Part shown: positions 34,425-45,460 of the stretch, in pieces
Layout of the letters: each line of letters starts with the position of its first letter
Numbering within the stretch: the first letter of the stretch is position 1
NCBI GenBank assembly: GCA_029747585.1
Contig: JAPEVF010000303.1
Location: forward strand, 1-52,849
Length of the DNA: 52,849 nt
Source of the DNA: Pleurotus djamor
Taxonomy: Eukaryota > Basidiomycota > Agaricomycetes > Agaricales > Pleurotaceae
Direction: 5' to 3'
Position numbers and translations under genes: made by a program
The notes under the pieces: model-generated
Told to the model about the DNA's origin: nothing
Seen by the model: the letters and a program-made list of their open reading frames with translations, nothing else
Database searches by the model: none

Positions 34425-36027
34425 TCAAAGGGTACCTTTAGCCTCGAGATCGATGTCCGACCGTTTATCGCTCTCGGGCATGAAAATCACAGTCTGTCGC
34501 TTGGGGGAGTCGGCCGTAATATCTCTGTCGGCCCCCTCCTCTGCACGAGTGAAGGTCTCCATCTGGTTAAATGTAACGCATCAGTGGACGTGATGGTGAA
34601 AAGAAATCGTCTTGATGTGCAGCATGCACACCATGACCGAGTTGGACGAACCTGAACATGAACCCCTGACTTTGGTTGCTGTTTGTAGGCCCGTGGCACT
34701 GTCACCTGAGCTGCCGGACCAGTGCGGAAGACGATGTTGGATCCTGTCTGCCCTGTGGAGGCACCGCTAAACGGAAGCAAAGTTAAGGGTCAGATTGATG
34801 CAATATGCAAGATCATCGGCCGGGGACTGACTAGATTTCTGCTCCAACGTTGTTGTAATTTGTGAGGCGACGAACGGCGCGACAGGCAACAATCTAGGAG
34901 GAACGGTCGAGCTAAGGATAAGGATCATAAAAGGGAAGGGGAACCTGGACTAACGGTCGATGCAACGGCGGCCGGAACGTTGAAGATGATGCTCATAATC
35001 TGGTTGAGGTCAAGGATCATGAAGATCGAAGCGAGGAGGTTGGCAACGAAGGCGACAATGAAGAAAACGAGACCGTCGGCGAAAATCATCTTCCCAAGTT
35101 TGCTGGTCGTTGACATTGAGGTCTTCACTTGACTATTCTGACCGTTACCGAGGCCAACGAGCTTGTAAGCAGTGAGCAGCAATACAACAAGGTCGAAGGC
35201 CATGGAGTAGATGAACGTCGCTGCGAGGATTTTGTTATCGGCAGAAAGGATGACACATGTCTTCGCTTCGTTATTCCACTGAGCCTCGAGCAAGACGCCT
35301 GGAGAACAGGGTAAACTGTGTTCGGTTGGGAGTAGACTGAGAGCTCACCTTGGAGGATCAACGACCAATGGCCGCAGATGATCAATATCAAAAGACCGAT
35401 GATCCACTTGTTTCGTGACCAGACCGCGATTCTAACGGAAACGGGTCATGATAGGGAGACGGTACAGGATTCGAAACTGAGCAACTCACGTTCGTATGGA
35501 CAAGTTGATCGAGGCAAGGCCAACAGCCGCATCACCGATGAGTTGATTGAACGCGTAAAGAGCCGTGCAATCGACAGGCCTGAAGACATGACATCAGACC
35601 GAGTCCTTGTGTGAAATTTTTGAACTCACGTCGTCACATTGAGAGCTACTGTTCTGTGAGCGGAAAAATGACAGTGAGAATTGCATCACGGAAGTTTGAC
35701 TAGCCAGAACTTACATCCCGATCATGGAAGCCAGCAGAAAGTATCGACCAGCAAAGTAAAATATCTAGGATGTCCAGTCAGAATTAAATGGACGAGCAGA
35801 TGACCCTGTCACATACCAGAGGCCATCGGAATGGTCTCTTGCCAGAGATGTACTGCCAATCAAAGTCCAACGAATTGGCCCATTCCCATCTAGACACAGG
35901 TCATTGGAGCCAGAGTTTCTTCAACATCGAACACCACTTACATGTACAGGCCGAGAAGCACATGCATCAGCTGGGTAAACGCCTGCGCATTCTGCGCAAC
36001 GATTTCGGGGGACCTCCAATCAACCAT
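34425..36027 (-). CDS. Agaricomycete multi-pass membrane protein B
   Basis: Paralogue of the gene at 26196-27761. It starts at 36027 after TGGTTGATT, reading MVDW-type. The first exon contains NAQAFTQLMHVLLGLYM; then come the WEWANSLDFDWQYIS-like loop, SGKRPFRWPL, short exons for helices around ALYAFNQLIGDAAV and WSRNKWIIGLLILIICGHWS, and a long exon with KILAATFIYSMAFDLVVLLL and IFADGLVFFIVAFVANLLA. The last exons read IVACRAVRRLTNYNNVG, VHVQ|METFTRAEEGADRD and end at a TGA at 34427-34425 after DIDLEAKGTL. There are about seven predicted membrane segments and nine introns. Function is unknown. The two copies are 6.7 kb apart on the same strand, with the lipase between them, so this is a local family rather than an immediate tandem pair. 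Confidence 0.72.
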
Positions 36028-37005
36028 GATGTCGTGTCGAGCTGCTCCCGAGTGCGTCTGGGAAGGGAATGGAGGTGAAAAAGAGTGAGAGGAGTGAAAT
36101 GAAGGTGATAGAGGACAAGACGGCCTCGATTCCTTGGGGGACCAAAACAGGATAATAAACCTTTGTTATATTAAAACGGAATGGCGACCCAACGGAGGAA
36201 AAAATTAGGTCGAAGGGTGGTTCCGAAAGGGTTTACTTCCGGGCTTGTCTTCCCAGTAAGCCGATGAGCATGGCAGAAGCCGCCCAGAGCCAAAAACATT
36301 GCACCAGTCGACTGTAAGCGACCCTTTCCTTGCCCCTTGCGCCTTTGATGCATGATGGTCATTTACCGGAAAAAGTTAAAAGCAGGCGACCCTGTGAGCA
36401 ACCAAAAGCCTCCGTTAATCAGCGACCTTCATGCTCCAGGTTGCTGGGCTTAGAAACGTTACGCCCCAGGTCACTATGGATCTGGAAAAGGTTTGAAGTA
36501 TATTTTTTCTGACCTTGGCCTTATCTTCCACGCAAAAATTTCGTCAAATTTCTGCATGGGAACACCGAAGGATCGGCAACATGATGGTGATGAGCAAAGA
36601 CATAATCGGCGCTTCGCCTACCGAGTGCTTCTTTCGACACCTCCCCGTCCTCATTGCCATTTTCCCCTTGGGTAAAGAAAATTGGAGGCTCTCCCGCTGC
36701 CAGCATATAAAATCGCGTAAAAGGGTCCTGGGAACGACAAATCTGGCCTGTTCTCATACTTCCTTGGAGCTTCAGCTACGCAAGTCAAACTGGGACGCGA
36801 GCTCACGCGCGAGGACTATAATCGTACATAGTTAACTTCATTCGAAGGCTCAAACAAGCTCTCTGTTCTACTTTAATTGCCAGGCGCCTCCGATCGCTCT
36901 GACCGACCGTTCTGCGCGGTACTCTCCACTCTTTACCAACACTCGTTTCTCACTTTCCTATCCTTAAAACCTACAAGCCCCCAAATCGGAAAAGCAGAAG
37001 GCTCC
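36028..37005. promoter_or_regulatory. divergent intergenic region, membrane protein B / P450
   Basis: 978 bases with genes pointing away on both sides. TATAAAA lies at 36706-36712, about 300 bases before the P450 ATG, and may serve that gene if it has a long leader. CT-rich sequence runs from 36890 to 36980, just before the ATG. No gene is seen. Confidence 0.4.
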
Positions 37006-39707
37006 ATGTCGCTAGCCAGCCTGTTCTTATCCTTCGTGTTCGCCTACGCGGTCAGGAACTACGTTTGGCCGCTTGTTATCCGAAGAGATGTCCATCGACT
37101 CCCTGGACCGGTGAGTTCATTCTTGTCATGCTTGACAGTCCCCGCAGACCTGATCCCCGTTGTCGGATAGTCATCTACCATCGCTAGTTGGATCTGGGGT
37201 CATGAACTCGTGGTATTCCAGCATCAAGCACTCGAGATGTACAAGTCATGGGCTCGGACGTTTGGACCTGTCTTCAAGATCAAGGCTGCATTGTTTCATT
37301 CAGACATCGTAGGTCGCTCTATGAATGTCATCGTGACCCATTTCTGATGGATTGACATCGTCGTTGTAGATTGTGACGGCCGATCATGCAGCTGTTCAGT
37401 ATATCTTTGCCGATACCACCAACTACGTCAAGTCTCCAGCATTCAGACCTCCTGCAGCCAACGTACTCGGTAAAGGTCTCGTCTGGGCTGAAGGTGCAGA
37501 CCACGCCAAAATGAGAAAGATTCTAGCTCCCGCCTTCTCGTAAGTGGCACACTCGTATTCGGCTCCAGTTTCTACTTACTTACGTCCACGTTACTCTTAT
37601 CAGTCAGGATTCAGTTAAGCAGATGGCATCCGACATCTACGAATGCGCTGAGAAGATGGAAACCAAATTGACGAACCATCTTCTCTCCCATGCTGGAGAT
37701 GAAGCTGGTTTGACAATCAATATCGGTGACTGGACTAGTCCGTGCACGTAAGTTCACCCCGCTCGTCTTCTCCCATTGACGGGACAATTGATTCACCTCT
37801 CTCTCTTCCAAACATCTCTCACCTACGTCACTCCCAGATTGGACATCATTGGCCGCGTAGCTTTCGGATACGATTTCAAAGCCATAGCCACTGCGACTCA
37901 CTCCGAGCGAGCAGGAGAACCCACTTCCGATGCCAATCTCATTCGAGCTTCTTGGGAGAAGCATGTCGAAATGACTCGTGGACCCATTGCATTTGTCGCG
38001 CCCCTAATATTTCGCATGTTCCCTCCTGATCTCGTCGCCCGCCTCCCGTTACCTCCTGGTATCGTTCGTGGCGTTGTTCGCCGCTTGGCTGGCCGACTCT
38101 TACAGCGTGAACGCGAAGCCGAGGGTCTCAACTCTGACAACACCGTACACGTGGGGAAGGGCAGAGATATCATGAGCTTGCTACTCCATGCACGCCGCGT
38201 AGGGAAGTCAGAGCAATCTCTCACTGACGATCAGATTTTGGACAACGTGAGTTTCTGTTTTACATTGTTACATCGCGAATTGTACTGATTTATATTGGAT
38301 ACCCAGATTAGCACGTTCACGTATGTCCAGATTCCCATAGCAATGGGTAAGAGTTTAATGCGTTTTCTAATGATAGGATGGTCGGGCACGAGACCACCGC
38401 CGGTTCTCTTAACTTTACGCTTCTTGCGCTTGCTCAACATCCTCATATCCAGGTGAGTGCATGTGCATCCAGTGATAGCCGTTAGCCGTCGCTGACCTTC
38501 GACGCCCATGTGTTCTGCGTTATTGATAGACGCGGCTCCGTGAGGAAATTGTTGCTCACGGAAGAGACTTGACCGGCACATATGACGACCTCCAGAAACT
38601 CACGTTTCTAGACGCTGTCGTCAAGGAAGGGTGAGCTTCTCTTCTCTATCTCCTCATTTTCTATTTTAGCCCTCGGATTTCACATTGGAGTAACGATCAT
38701 GCTGCATCTGGCTCCCCTTCAGGATAGCAGTGGCGTAAAGGTTTTATCCGGGGAATAACCCTTGTTCTTTGGATAGCCGCTCTTGAGAGCCTCACGTCGC
38801 CGAAGACTCCTTTGAGCGTTCAGGACTTCTCAGGGCCCATCCAATTATCTTGCGTCTCTATTCATACCTTCATTTTAATACAATTTTCCTAATGAAGCGC
38901 GTCAACTAACCTCTCTTTACGTTCTAGTTTACGCCTCTTCCCCGCTTCACCAATGACAGAACGCGTCGCCTTGAAGGACGATATTGTTCCTCTTAGCAAA
39001 CCCATTCGCGGAAAGGACGGCCGCATGATACGTGCGATGAAAATCTCAAAGGGCCAGGTCAGTCGCTTCCTTCCAGCTTTCCTTTCTGTCTCTTTTCTTC
39101 TTCGGCGGGGTCTTGGTCCATTTCGGACCTTGATCTTCTGTTCACTTGGGCAGAACGTTTTCACTATTCCACTCCACATCTTTTATTTATCCCCTCGGTG
39201 GTATGTGACCTACCATTTACGCACCTATTATATACAGGTCTTCCACATCCCTTTCGGCGTCATGCAAACCAACCCTCGGGTCTGGGGACATGATGCGGAC
39301 GTCTTCAACCCTTCACGGTGGATCGAAAGGGGCGGACTCCCAGCACCGAACGAACTTCCCCATGGATGGAGTGGGTTAGTCACATTCTGTGATGGTCCAC
39401 GAAATTGCATAGGCTGGCGATTAGGTGAGTTCATCAACATTTTTCCGTTGTGATTGAATCGATTCTCATGTTCTGATTGTTCATTTTCATCTTCATTTTT
39501 ATTTACCTCCTACCCCCTTGGACCTTTGATATGACCGGTTACTTTGGTCCAGCCGTCTTCGAATTCAAGGTTATCTTGGCCACTTTGATTCGCTCCTTTG
39601 AGTTCCATGATACGTCCGCAGTGGTTCATCAGAAGATTGCGCCGACACTACAACCCGTTACGGACGGCAAGGGAGGATTACTTCCTCTTTACGTTTCTCT
39701 CGCTTGA
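37006..39707 (+). CDS. cytochrome P450 monooxygenase
   Basis: Heme-thiolate monooxygenase of the ER, substrate unknown. The ATG at 37006 opens an N-terminal membrane anchor (MSLASLFLSFVFAYAVRNYV) and a Pro hinge (RLPGP). Recognised motifs are the C-helix region (GLVWAEGADHAKMRKILAPAF), the I-helix MVGHETTAGS, KEGLR (ExxR of the K-helix), PxRW as FNPSRW and the heme loop FCDGPRNCIG (39385-39414) with the Cys ligand at 39406-39408. All the expected parts of a full-length P450 (about 500 residues) are present. Around ten introns occur. Three are long for this window: 38631-38927 (297 bases, splitting ExxR between Glu-Gly and Leu-Arg), one of about 180 bases before VFHIPFG, and one of about 125 bases after the heme loop. 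The stop is TGA at 39705-39707. Confidence 0.92.
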
Positions 39708-39935
39708 CTTGGTCTCTCGGTACTTGCAATATTCAAACTGGACAATTAACATAACCGTGTACTATCTTACAACTTTTCGCCACTTCTTCGCATCAATCTG
39801 CACTTTCGTCTCTAAACACCTGACCTCGGAGGTGGACTGAAGCTGAACCTCGACACGTCAAGAGAGAAAATTTTCCTGGTAGAACGAGACATGCAATGAC
39901 TATCCAGTGTCTACAATTGCCGTTACATTGAGGAA

Positions 39936-40335
39936 CTACGAGCTACCACTGTCATCAGCAGGTGCGTCAGCGGGAGGAGCATCCGCTGGGGCATCCGCAG
40001 GGGGAGCATCGGCCGAACTATCAGCAGCCGGCGCTGGAGCAGGTTCCTCTGCTGCCGCAGGAGGAGGGGGGTGGAGGAGGGGGGTGATGGGCTGCTTTGG
40101 GNNTCTTTCTCCGNGCGGCCGAAGCTTTATATTTCTTGAGCTTTGCCTTCAATCTTCTGTGAAAGTTCCCGTCCTCAATGCTCTCGATGTCCCCGCTGTC
40201 GACAAGCAGCTGCCAAGCTTGCTCTACTGCAGTGTCTACTCCGTTGTTGGTTGACGCCACGTTGTTAGTGGTCTCTAGAGGATGACCGACAGTGAAGGCA
40301 GTCAAAGCGAGAGTGACGAAAATGCTGGCCCGCAT
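39936..40335 (-). CDS. small secreted protein with Ala/Asp/Pro repeat tail
   Basis: Function unknown. The ATG at 40335 opens a signal peptide (MRASIFVTLALTAFTVG), then HPLETTN, an acidic middle (VDSGDIESIEDGNF) and a basic stretch (HRRLKAKLKKYKASA). Three Ns (40102, 40103, 40114) follow, which make the downstream frame uncertain. One frame stops early. Another continues with a tail of near-repeats, ADAPPADAPADAPPADAPAD, preceded by a Pro run, and ends DDSGSS at TAG 39938-39936. The regular repeat favours the second reading. A secreted low-complexity protein is likely, possibly cell-wall associated. Confidence 0.55.
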
Positions 40336-41478
40336 GGTATGATCTTGATCTCCTAGAAAAACAGAGAAATTTGAATAAAATGATGCGAAAAGCTGAGTGA
40401 GTATTCAAGTACGTACAGTCGAAACTGGGAGTGTTGACTTGCCGAAGCTACATTACTTACTCGAGGTTCCTTTTATTTCTGCCTGCACGAGCTACGGTAC
40501 CTCTTGCTCGGTTGCGCATCGATTATTACTTGCTAGTATAGCCACCTCATATAATAGCTACATTCCGAGGTTTGTTGCTAAGTATAGTGTCTGAGGCACC
40601 CTATCGACTCTCCGATTAAGTCCTTGCTTTAGCGCTTCGAACGAACGCTAAGATGAAGGAACTATTCCGTTTTGATTCCGTTTCGCTGAACGATACGAGT
40701 CTAAATGCATGAAGATACTGGGTCAAAGTCCCGAGATCTGGGGTGGGCATCACTCCTTGAGTTTCGGATACGTTCGCGTCACTTTGGTAAAGGAGCCCCC
40801 CTGTATGCAAGGTCCATTCGTGTTTGACATGAGAAGCTCAATCACTTGCATACGGAGCATAGAAGCACATATCAGAAGCTCTATACCGCCGCACCTCTTG
40901 GTGCCTCTATGAGCTGACTGGTGAGCGGTGTCAAGTGAGAGCATTGAGTTTCCATGCCCGAGTAGCTCCTGAGTTAAAAGGAGGCGCAAGTCAGGGCACA
41001 CTCTGAAGGCACACTCACTAGTGGACTACTCGCTACACACGGAGGCNTTTTTTTGAGCTGTTGAGTTGGCTTCAATCTACAGTTCTAAGGTAGCGAGTCG
41101 CGTCACGGAACCCGATTTCGGCGTCAAATTTACTAGAACGAGCCCGATCCAAACACTGTACACAGGTCATCGATTCATCGACCATACTCTAGATATTTGA
41201 CGTGGTGTGGAGATGATGAGCGGATCGAGCTGGACGCCCAGCTCTGAGCTTACAAGCGACCCAAGTATCACAATAAAAATAATATTGATACAAGCAATCA
41301 CAGCCAAAAACGAAGGTACTTGACAAGTTGGTTCCAATGTAAAATGTAAGATGTATGAGGATGGGTATCTGGAATGGTGTTGAGAGATTCAAAAGACCCA
41401 TACTCGAGGGCCTGCACTCAATAAATAAATAACCGTTTGAGAACCACGAACGTTGAAGGTTGAACGGTTATTATCGTT
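40336..41478. other. intergenic spacer
   Basis: 1.1 kb without a supported gene. One N at 41047 precedes a T run. A short AT-rich region with AATAAATAAATAA lies near 41420, downstream of the Egh16-like gene. Open frames here have no recognisable content. Confidence 0.4.
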
Positions 41479-42478
41479 TTACGCCCAAAGCCAGCCAAGG
41501 ACACCCCTCTTGACTACTTGGATACTTTCCTCACCGCGAGCTTCGATAGCATGGAGAAGCGCACGTGCAGCACGAGTGCCCTGAAGATTTACGACAATTA
41601 ATGCCAATTACGGGCGGAAAGTGATGGAGGGAGGGAGAACTTACAGCAGCCCTGTTGTTAGCATTGCGACCACGACCACGTCCGCGTCCACGGCCTCGAC
41701 CGGCAGCAGCAGCGGCACCACCGGCGGCTACGGCTCCTCCAGCAGCTCCCGCGGCAGCAGCAGCAGCGTTTGCATTTCCGTTGTTCCCAGTTACAGCACC
41801 AGCACCTTGTTGGATCTACCAGGAGGAAGAATATTATAATCGGTTCAAGGAACATAGCTTTCGAGTATGACGGCTTACCACCACACAATTTCCAAAGCCA
41901 GCTGACGAGACAAACTGCGCGAGACATAGGTTACCTGCTGTACCACCGGTACACGTCGTCCCAGCGGGTAGCTGGCCGATGAGTTGTTCTGTTCCAGTGT
42001 TGGCAGGAGCCTAGCGATCCGGAGTGAATTAGAATTCCGACGCGAATAATTATAGACGGCAAACTTACAGGATTACCGTTCTGCGAAACGGTGGCAGGAA
42101 CAAAATTGGCACCAGTAGCAGTAGCATCGACGGATACGCGGAATTGACGAGATCCATCAGCACCACTATCAGAAAAAGATGCAAGCAAGTTGGCGAAGTG
42201 GTAAACGACTGATTACACGGAAACACGTACCCGTTAAAGTTCTGGACAGTCGCTGTGAACGTTCCATCAGCCGCAGCGGTGATCGGAGTGGCTGCGTTGA
42301 TGTTTTGTGCGATGTTCACTTCCCCACACGGGTTGGCATTGTTGGGGCGTTCGACATCGCCACGGGTGAAGGTCCCCGGGACGCCAAGGGCTGGAATCGC
42401 ACCAGCATGTGCCGAGACTTGGAGAGACAAGGCAAGTGCCAGAGCAGCGCCGAAGAGAGATTTTGTGGAAGAGAACAT
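41479..42478 (-). CDS. Egh16-like secreted protein (GAS1/MAS family)
   Basis: Secreted protein of the fungal Egh16-like family, first known from infection structures of plant-pathogenic ascomycetes and also present in saprotrophs. Its biochemical role is unknown. The ATG at 42478 opens a signal peptide (MFSSTKSLFGAALALALSLQ) followed by HAGAIPALGV. The family blocks are NPCGEVNIAQNINAATPI, VQNFNG, GSRQFRVSVDATATG, NTGTEQL, LPAGTTCTGG and AGFGNCVV, with conserved Cys. Four introns were placed (for example CCT|GTAAGT near 42068). The C-terminus is unusual: an Asn/Ala/Gly-rich stretch (NANAAAAAGAAGGAVAAGG), then RGRGRGRGR, and a last exon ending GVLGWLWA, TAA at 41481-41479. Confidence 0.8.
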
Positions 42479-42674
42479 GGTTGAAGGAAATGCGATCTGA
42501 AGTTGTCCGGCAAGGATAGTATCAAGGAAGTAGTTTTCAGGAAAGAAAGGATGTCAAAGGAAGGCGCAAAAAGAATGAGTGCAGGAGAAAGGACACAGTC
42601 CTAAGAGAGAGAAAGATGGAACCGCGTTGCGTTGAAGGCTGGAAGCTTGTCCTCTGAGAACAATGACCAGTCAG

Positions 42675-42682
42675 CTTATATA
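42675..42682 (-). promoter_or_regulatory. possible TATA box of the Egh16-like gene
   Basis: TATATAAG reads on the minus strand, about 195 bases upstream of the ATG at 42478. The distance is large but compatible with a long leader. Confidence 0.35.
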
Positions 42683-42911
42683 TCAACTTTTTCCGATGTT
42701 TGCTTTCGTTTGTGTTCGCATGGGCTTTCCACATAGTTACCTGGCGTAAATGGTGCACGAGGCTATTTCGCCCTGGTTGATCAATAACAAAAGATCCGAG
42801 TCGCTACTACGGAAAGCGCAAGGAGCTTCCGGACACACCGAGTCAAGCTGCGGGCGAATTGCGGAGGGAGTACAATTAAAACATCCTGGAATCCTGAAAC
42901 TGGGGAAACCA

Positions 42912-43280
42912 TTAGACTTCGGTACCAGCGCAGCGAGTGATCTGACATACCAGAACATTGGGTGTACCAGAATCCGAAGACATGGGACCTGCATGTGTGG
43001 GTGGTTCAGACGCTGTGTACGGAATTCGAAAAGGCGTGGAACCATGACGACCAGCGATTGCGTTGTTCTGATTGGAGGACGCAAAGGAAAGATCAATCAG
43101 TTGATGCTTGTATCCATAGTTCTGGGTCACACGGCCATTGTCTGGGAACCATCTCGAGGGTGGATATTGGCCCACATGGCCGATTTCGAACAGAATACCA
43201 GCTTCAGTGCTTTGGGAAGGCGAGGGGTCGGAAGTTACGACGAGAGGGTGTGCTGAGGCGAATCTGAGGCGATATTTCAT
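42912..43280 (-). CDS. short hypothetical open frame
   Basis: The ATG at 43280 opens about 110 codons (MKYRLRFASAHPLVVTSD, FEIGHVGQYPPSRWFPDN, IPYTASEPPTHAGPMSS) up to a GTATGT donor near 42955, with an acceptor TTTCAG about 58 bases on. The composition is protein-like, but no family is recognised and the opposite strand is also open. This could be a lineage-specific gene or chance. Confidence 0.25.
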   Translation of the reverse strand: MKYRLRFASAHPLVVTSDPSPSQSTEAGILFEIGHVGQYPPSRWFPDNGRVTQNYGYKHQLIDLSFASSNQNNAIAGRHGSTPFRIPYTASEPPTHAGPMSSDSGTPNVLVCQITRCAGTEV

Positions 43281-43365
43281 CGAGAAGCATAATTAATATC
43301 TGGAATATGGAACAACTTTGTATACTTAAAGTACATAAACTACTATCTACATGATACACGTCTAC

Positions 43366-45147
43366 TTAGATGGGTTCACCGAGACTATGGAACACGAAGA
43401 AGTCCACACACTGTTGCACAAAAGGAGCGTACAAGACCTTCTCGACTACGGGTTTGAAGACCTGTATCTCCTCCACATCGAGGAACGGCGAACCCATAGT
43501 GAGCGTCTCAATAGCAGCGCCCATGGCTTTCCGAGCCTCCAGAGACCGCTCCAACTCCTTCATCTTCTCAGATTTACCATCAACTTCCGGCGAGGTGCCC
43601 ACCTCGACGATTCGTTTGAGAGAAGGGAGTGCGAACGAGGTTCCAGAAGGATTAGCCACCATTCCCGCTGTGGGAGTGTCTGCCAAGATCGTAACGAGCC
43701 CGCTGAAACTCGCAATGCGAAACTCTTCGATATCCACCATTGATCGCAAGAAATTCATCAAATCCTCGTCGATATCAGAAAAGCCGCCACTTAGAATGAA
43801 CGTGGAGTGCTTCATTGACTCGGGGGGCACGATGGTTGAGAGGATCTTGATGGACGAGGTGTCCGATGGGAGAGCGCCTACCGAGAGCATGCATCGGCCG
43901 TGATCGTACAAGGAGTTCAAAAAGTCGGGCTTCATCACGAGACTGCTTGTGAGCAGTATCCGAAATGCCCAAGGATTTGACGGGACTGCAGACATCGGTA
44001 AAAAGGTGTGCTGCAGTGTGGTCTTCCAAGATGGCGAAATACCAGAAACGTATTGGTAGAACATGTTTGCCAGAAAGATCAAGTCGCCGGAAGAAGCGGG
44101 TCCCGAGGCGACAGCATCGACAGACTGGATAGAAGGGCAACGAAGATAGGTCATGATCAACAGCGCAAGGGGGTCCTCTACGGTGAAATGCATCTTGACA
44201 AGGCGGGGAAGATCAACAGGAGCAACGCTAGTGGAAGTCGCCGACCAAGGATAGAACACATTGGCCATCTCCAAGACCTCCAGATCTGGCATGTTTCGAA
44301 GCCCTCGAATCACCGTGTCCATAGGAAGTTTCCACATATCCTGGAGGTGAGTGAGCTTCAGCGTGCGGAGACAAGAGAAATGAGGAAGTTCGAGGTTGAT
44401 GGAACAATTCCTTAGATTGAGATGACGCAGGGCGGGGATGGCGGCTGTGTCAGGTGGAAGTGCATGCAGAAACGCATCGCTAGGTGGTACGTTCACACTG
44501 AAAATGGGTGCATTGAGAGTGAGAGTATCCAGGAACGGGAGGTGGCCAGCAAACAATTTCTCCCATCCGAGGACCTTACATCTGACATCTACTTCTTTCA
44601 GTTGAGAGTGGCGACTGAGGACGAGCATAATAGTGTTGATGTTCGCCTTCGCCGAGGTTGAGCGCAGACATAACGGGGCTGACTTTGCGCGTTCGAGGAA
44701 GAGCACTGCGAGGCGCGGGGTGATACTGTTGTAGATGCAGCTCCAGACTCTCGGCGTATTGAGAGCGAGAGTTCGCCACGTTCGACAGACTTGAGTGACG
44801 GGGAGCCAGCTCGAATAAGGCTGGCAACGAACTTCGGGATTCTCGCAGTCGAGGTAAAACGGAAAATCCTCAGGAGCGATCTCGAATTTGACTTGGGCGA
44901 GGGCCATCGTCTCGAAGATTCTGGCAAGGACCTCTGTCGGAATTCTTGAGATCGGATGAGAAGCGTTTCGGTCGGAGTCAAGGTCGCGGAGATGATCGCG
45001 GGTGGCTTGGATCGTCTCGTTGACTGGGGAAACCGTGAGCGAAGCGAATAATTCTTCTGACGGCATGGTGGAGAGCGACATGGCGGTGAAAGACTGGGGA
45101 AAGATAAGAGGGGAAACCTGGGATGAATCGTTAAGCATGGCTGACAT
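43366..45147 (-). CDS. F-box/LRR protein, single exon
   Basis: 593 residues in one uninterrupted frame from the ATG at 45147. Residues 64-137 contain the F-box (HPISRIPTEVLARIFETMA, then LPVTQVCRTWRTLALNTPR, VWS). Leu-rich, RNI-like repeats follow (LKEVDVRCKVLGW, LPFLDTLTLNAP, IPALRHLNLRNCS, LRTLKLTHLQDMW, MPDLEVLEMANVF) and a C-terminal region ends FVFHSLGEPI. This is a typical Agaricomycete F-box protein of the large expanded family, presumably bridging substrates to a Skp1/Cullin ligase. The lack of introns stands out against its intron-rich neighbours and is common among recently expanded members. The stop is at 43368-43366. Confidence 0.9.
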   Translation of the reverse strand: MSAMLNDSSQVSPLIFPQSFTAMSLSTMPSEELFASLTVSPVNETIQATRDHLRDLDSDRNASHPISRIPTEVLARIFETMALAQVKFEIAPEDFPFYLDCENPEVRCQPYSSWLPVTQVCRTWRTLALNTPRVWSCIYNSITPRLAVLFLERAKSAPLCLRSTSAKANINTIMLVLSRHSQLKEVDVRCKVLGWEKLFAGHLPFLDTLTLNAPIFSVNVPPSDAFLHALPPDTAAIPALRHLNLRNCSINLELPHFSCLRTLKLTHLQDMWKLPMDTVIRGLRNMPDLEVLEMANVFYPWSATSTSVAPVDLPRLVKMHFTVEDPLALLIMTYLRCPSIQSVDAVASGPASSGDLIFLANMFYQYVSGISPSWKTTLQHTFLPMSAVPSNPWAFRILLTSSLVMKPDFLNSLYDHGRCMLSVGALPSDTSSIKILSTIVPPESMKHSTFILSGGFSDIDEDLMNFLRSMVDIEEFRIASFSGLVTILADTPTAGMVANPSGTSFALPSLKRIVEVGTSPEVDGKSEKMKELERSLEARKAMGAAIETLTMGSPFLDVEEIQVFKPVVEKVLYAPFVQQCVDFFVFHSLGEPI

Positions 45148-45460
45148 TTATAGGCCTCCAGATTGACTGAGACCTCGAGGCCACACCTTTAGACTGGTGA
45201 CAATGAATTGACGCCACATTCCAGCGCAACCACTCGATCATCGAGTCAAAGCTGAGGTCAATGCCCTTTTCGAGATAGTGACATGCTATTGTCTGGGAAT
45301 AGCTAGTGGCATAAGCGGTCAAATGTAGCAAAAGGGAAGTTCTACATTGTGCGAGTGGAGGTTCAGCGCGACAAAGTATTTTTCTTGCATCCGAATTCGG
45401 TCAATGCAACTACTCAGTGTCACCCCCATAGTCAAAGTCTTGATCTCGAGGGCGACATTC
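45148..45460. other. upstream region of the F-box gene up to the LTR
   Basis: 313 bases with no gene seen. The base before the 5' LTR is preceded by CGACATTC. No continuation of the gene found beyond the 3' LTR is recognisable here. Confidence 0.45.

Noticed and set aside
17159..39707. Terpene biosynthetic cluster made of the two cyclases, the dioxygenase and the P450
   Set aside because: The P450 lies 17 kb from the cyclases with unrelated genes, a duplication arm and long spacers between. The intradiol dioxygenase is a catabolic enzyme beyond MSH6. Distance and content do not support a cluster.
42750..43256. 168-codon plus-strand frame with an ATG-like start
   Set aside because: No domain, and the minus strand reads at least as protein-like. 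Only the minus frame is kept, at low confidence.
43351..43903. Plus-strand frames opposite the 593-residue F-box gene
   Set aside because: Antisense to a clear long gene; no independent support.
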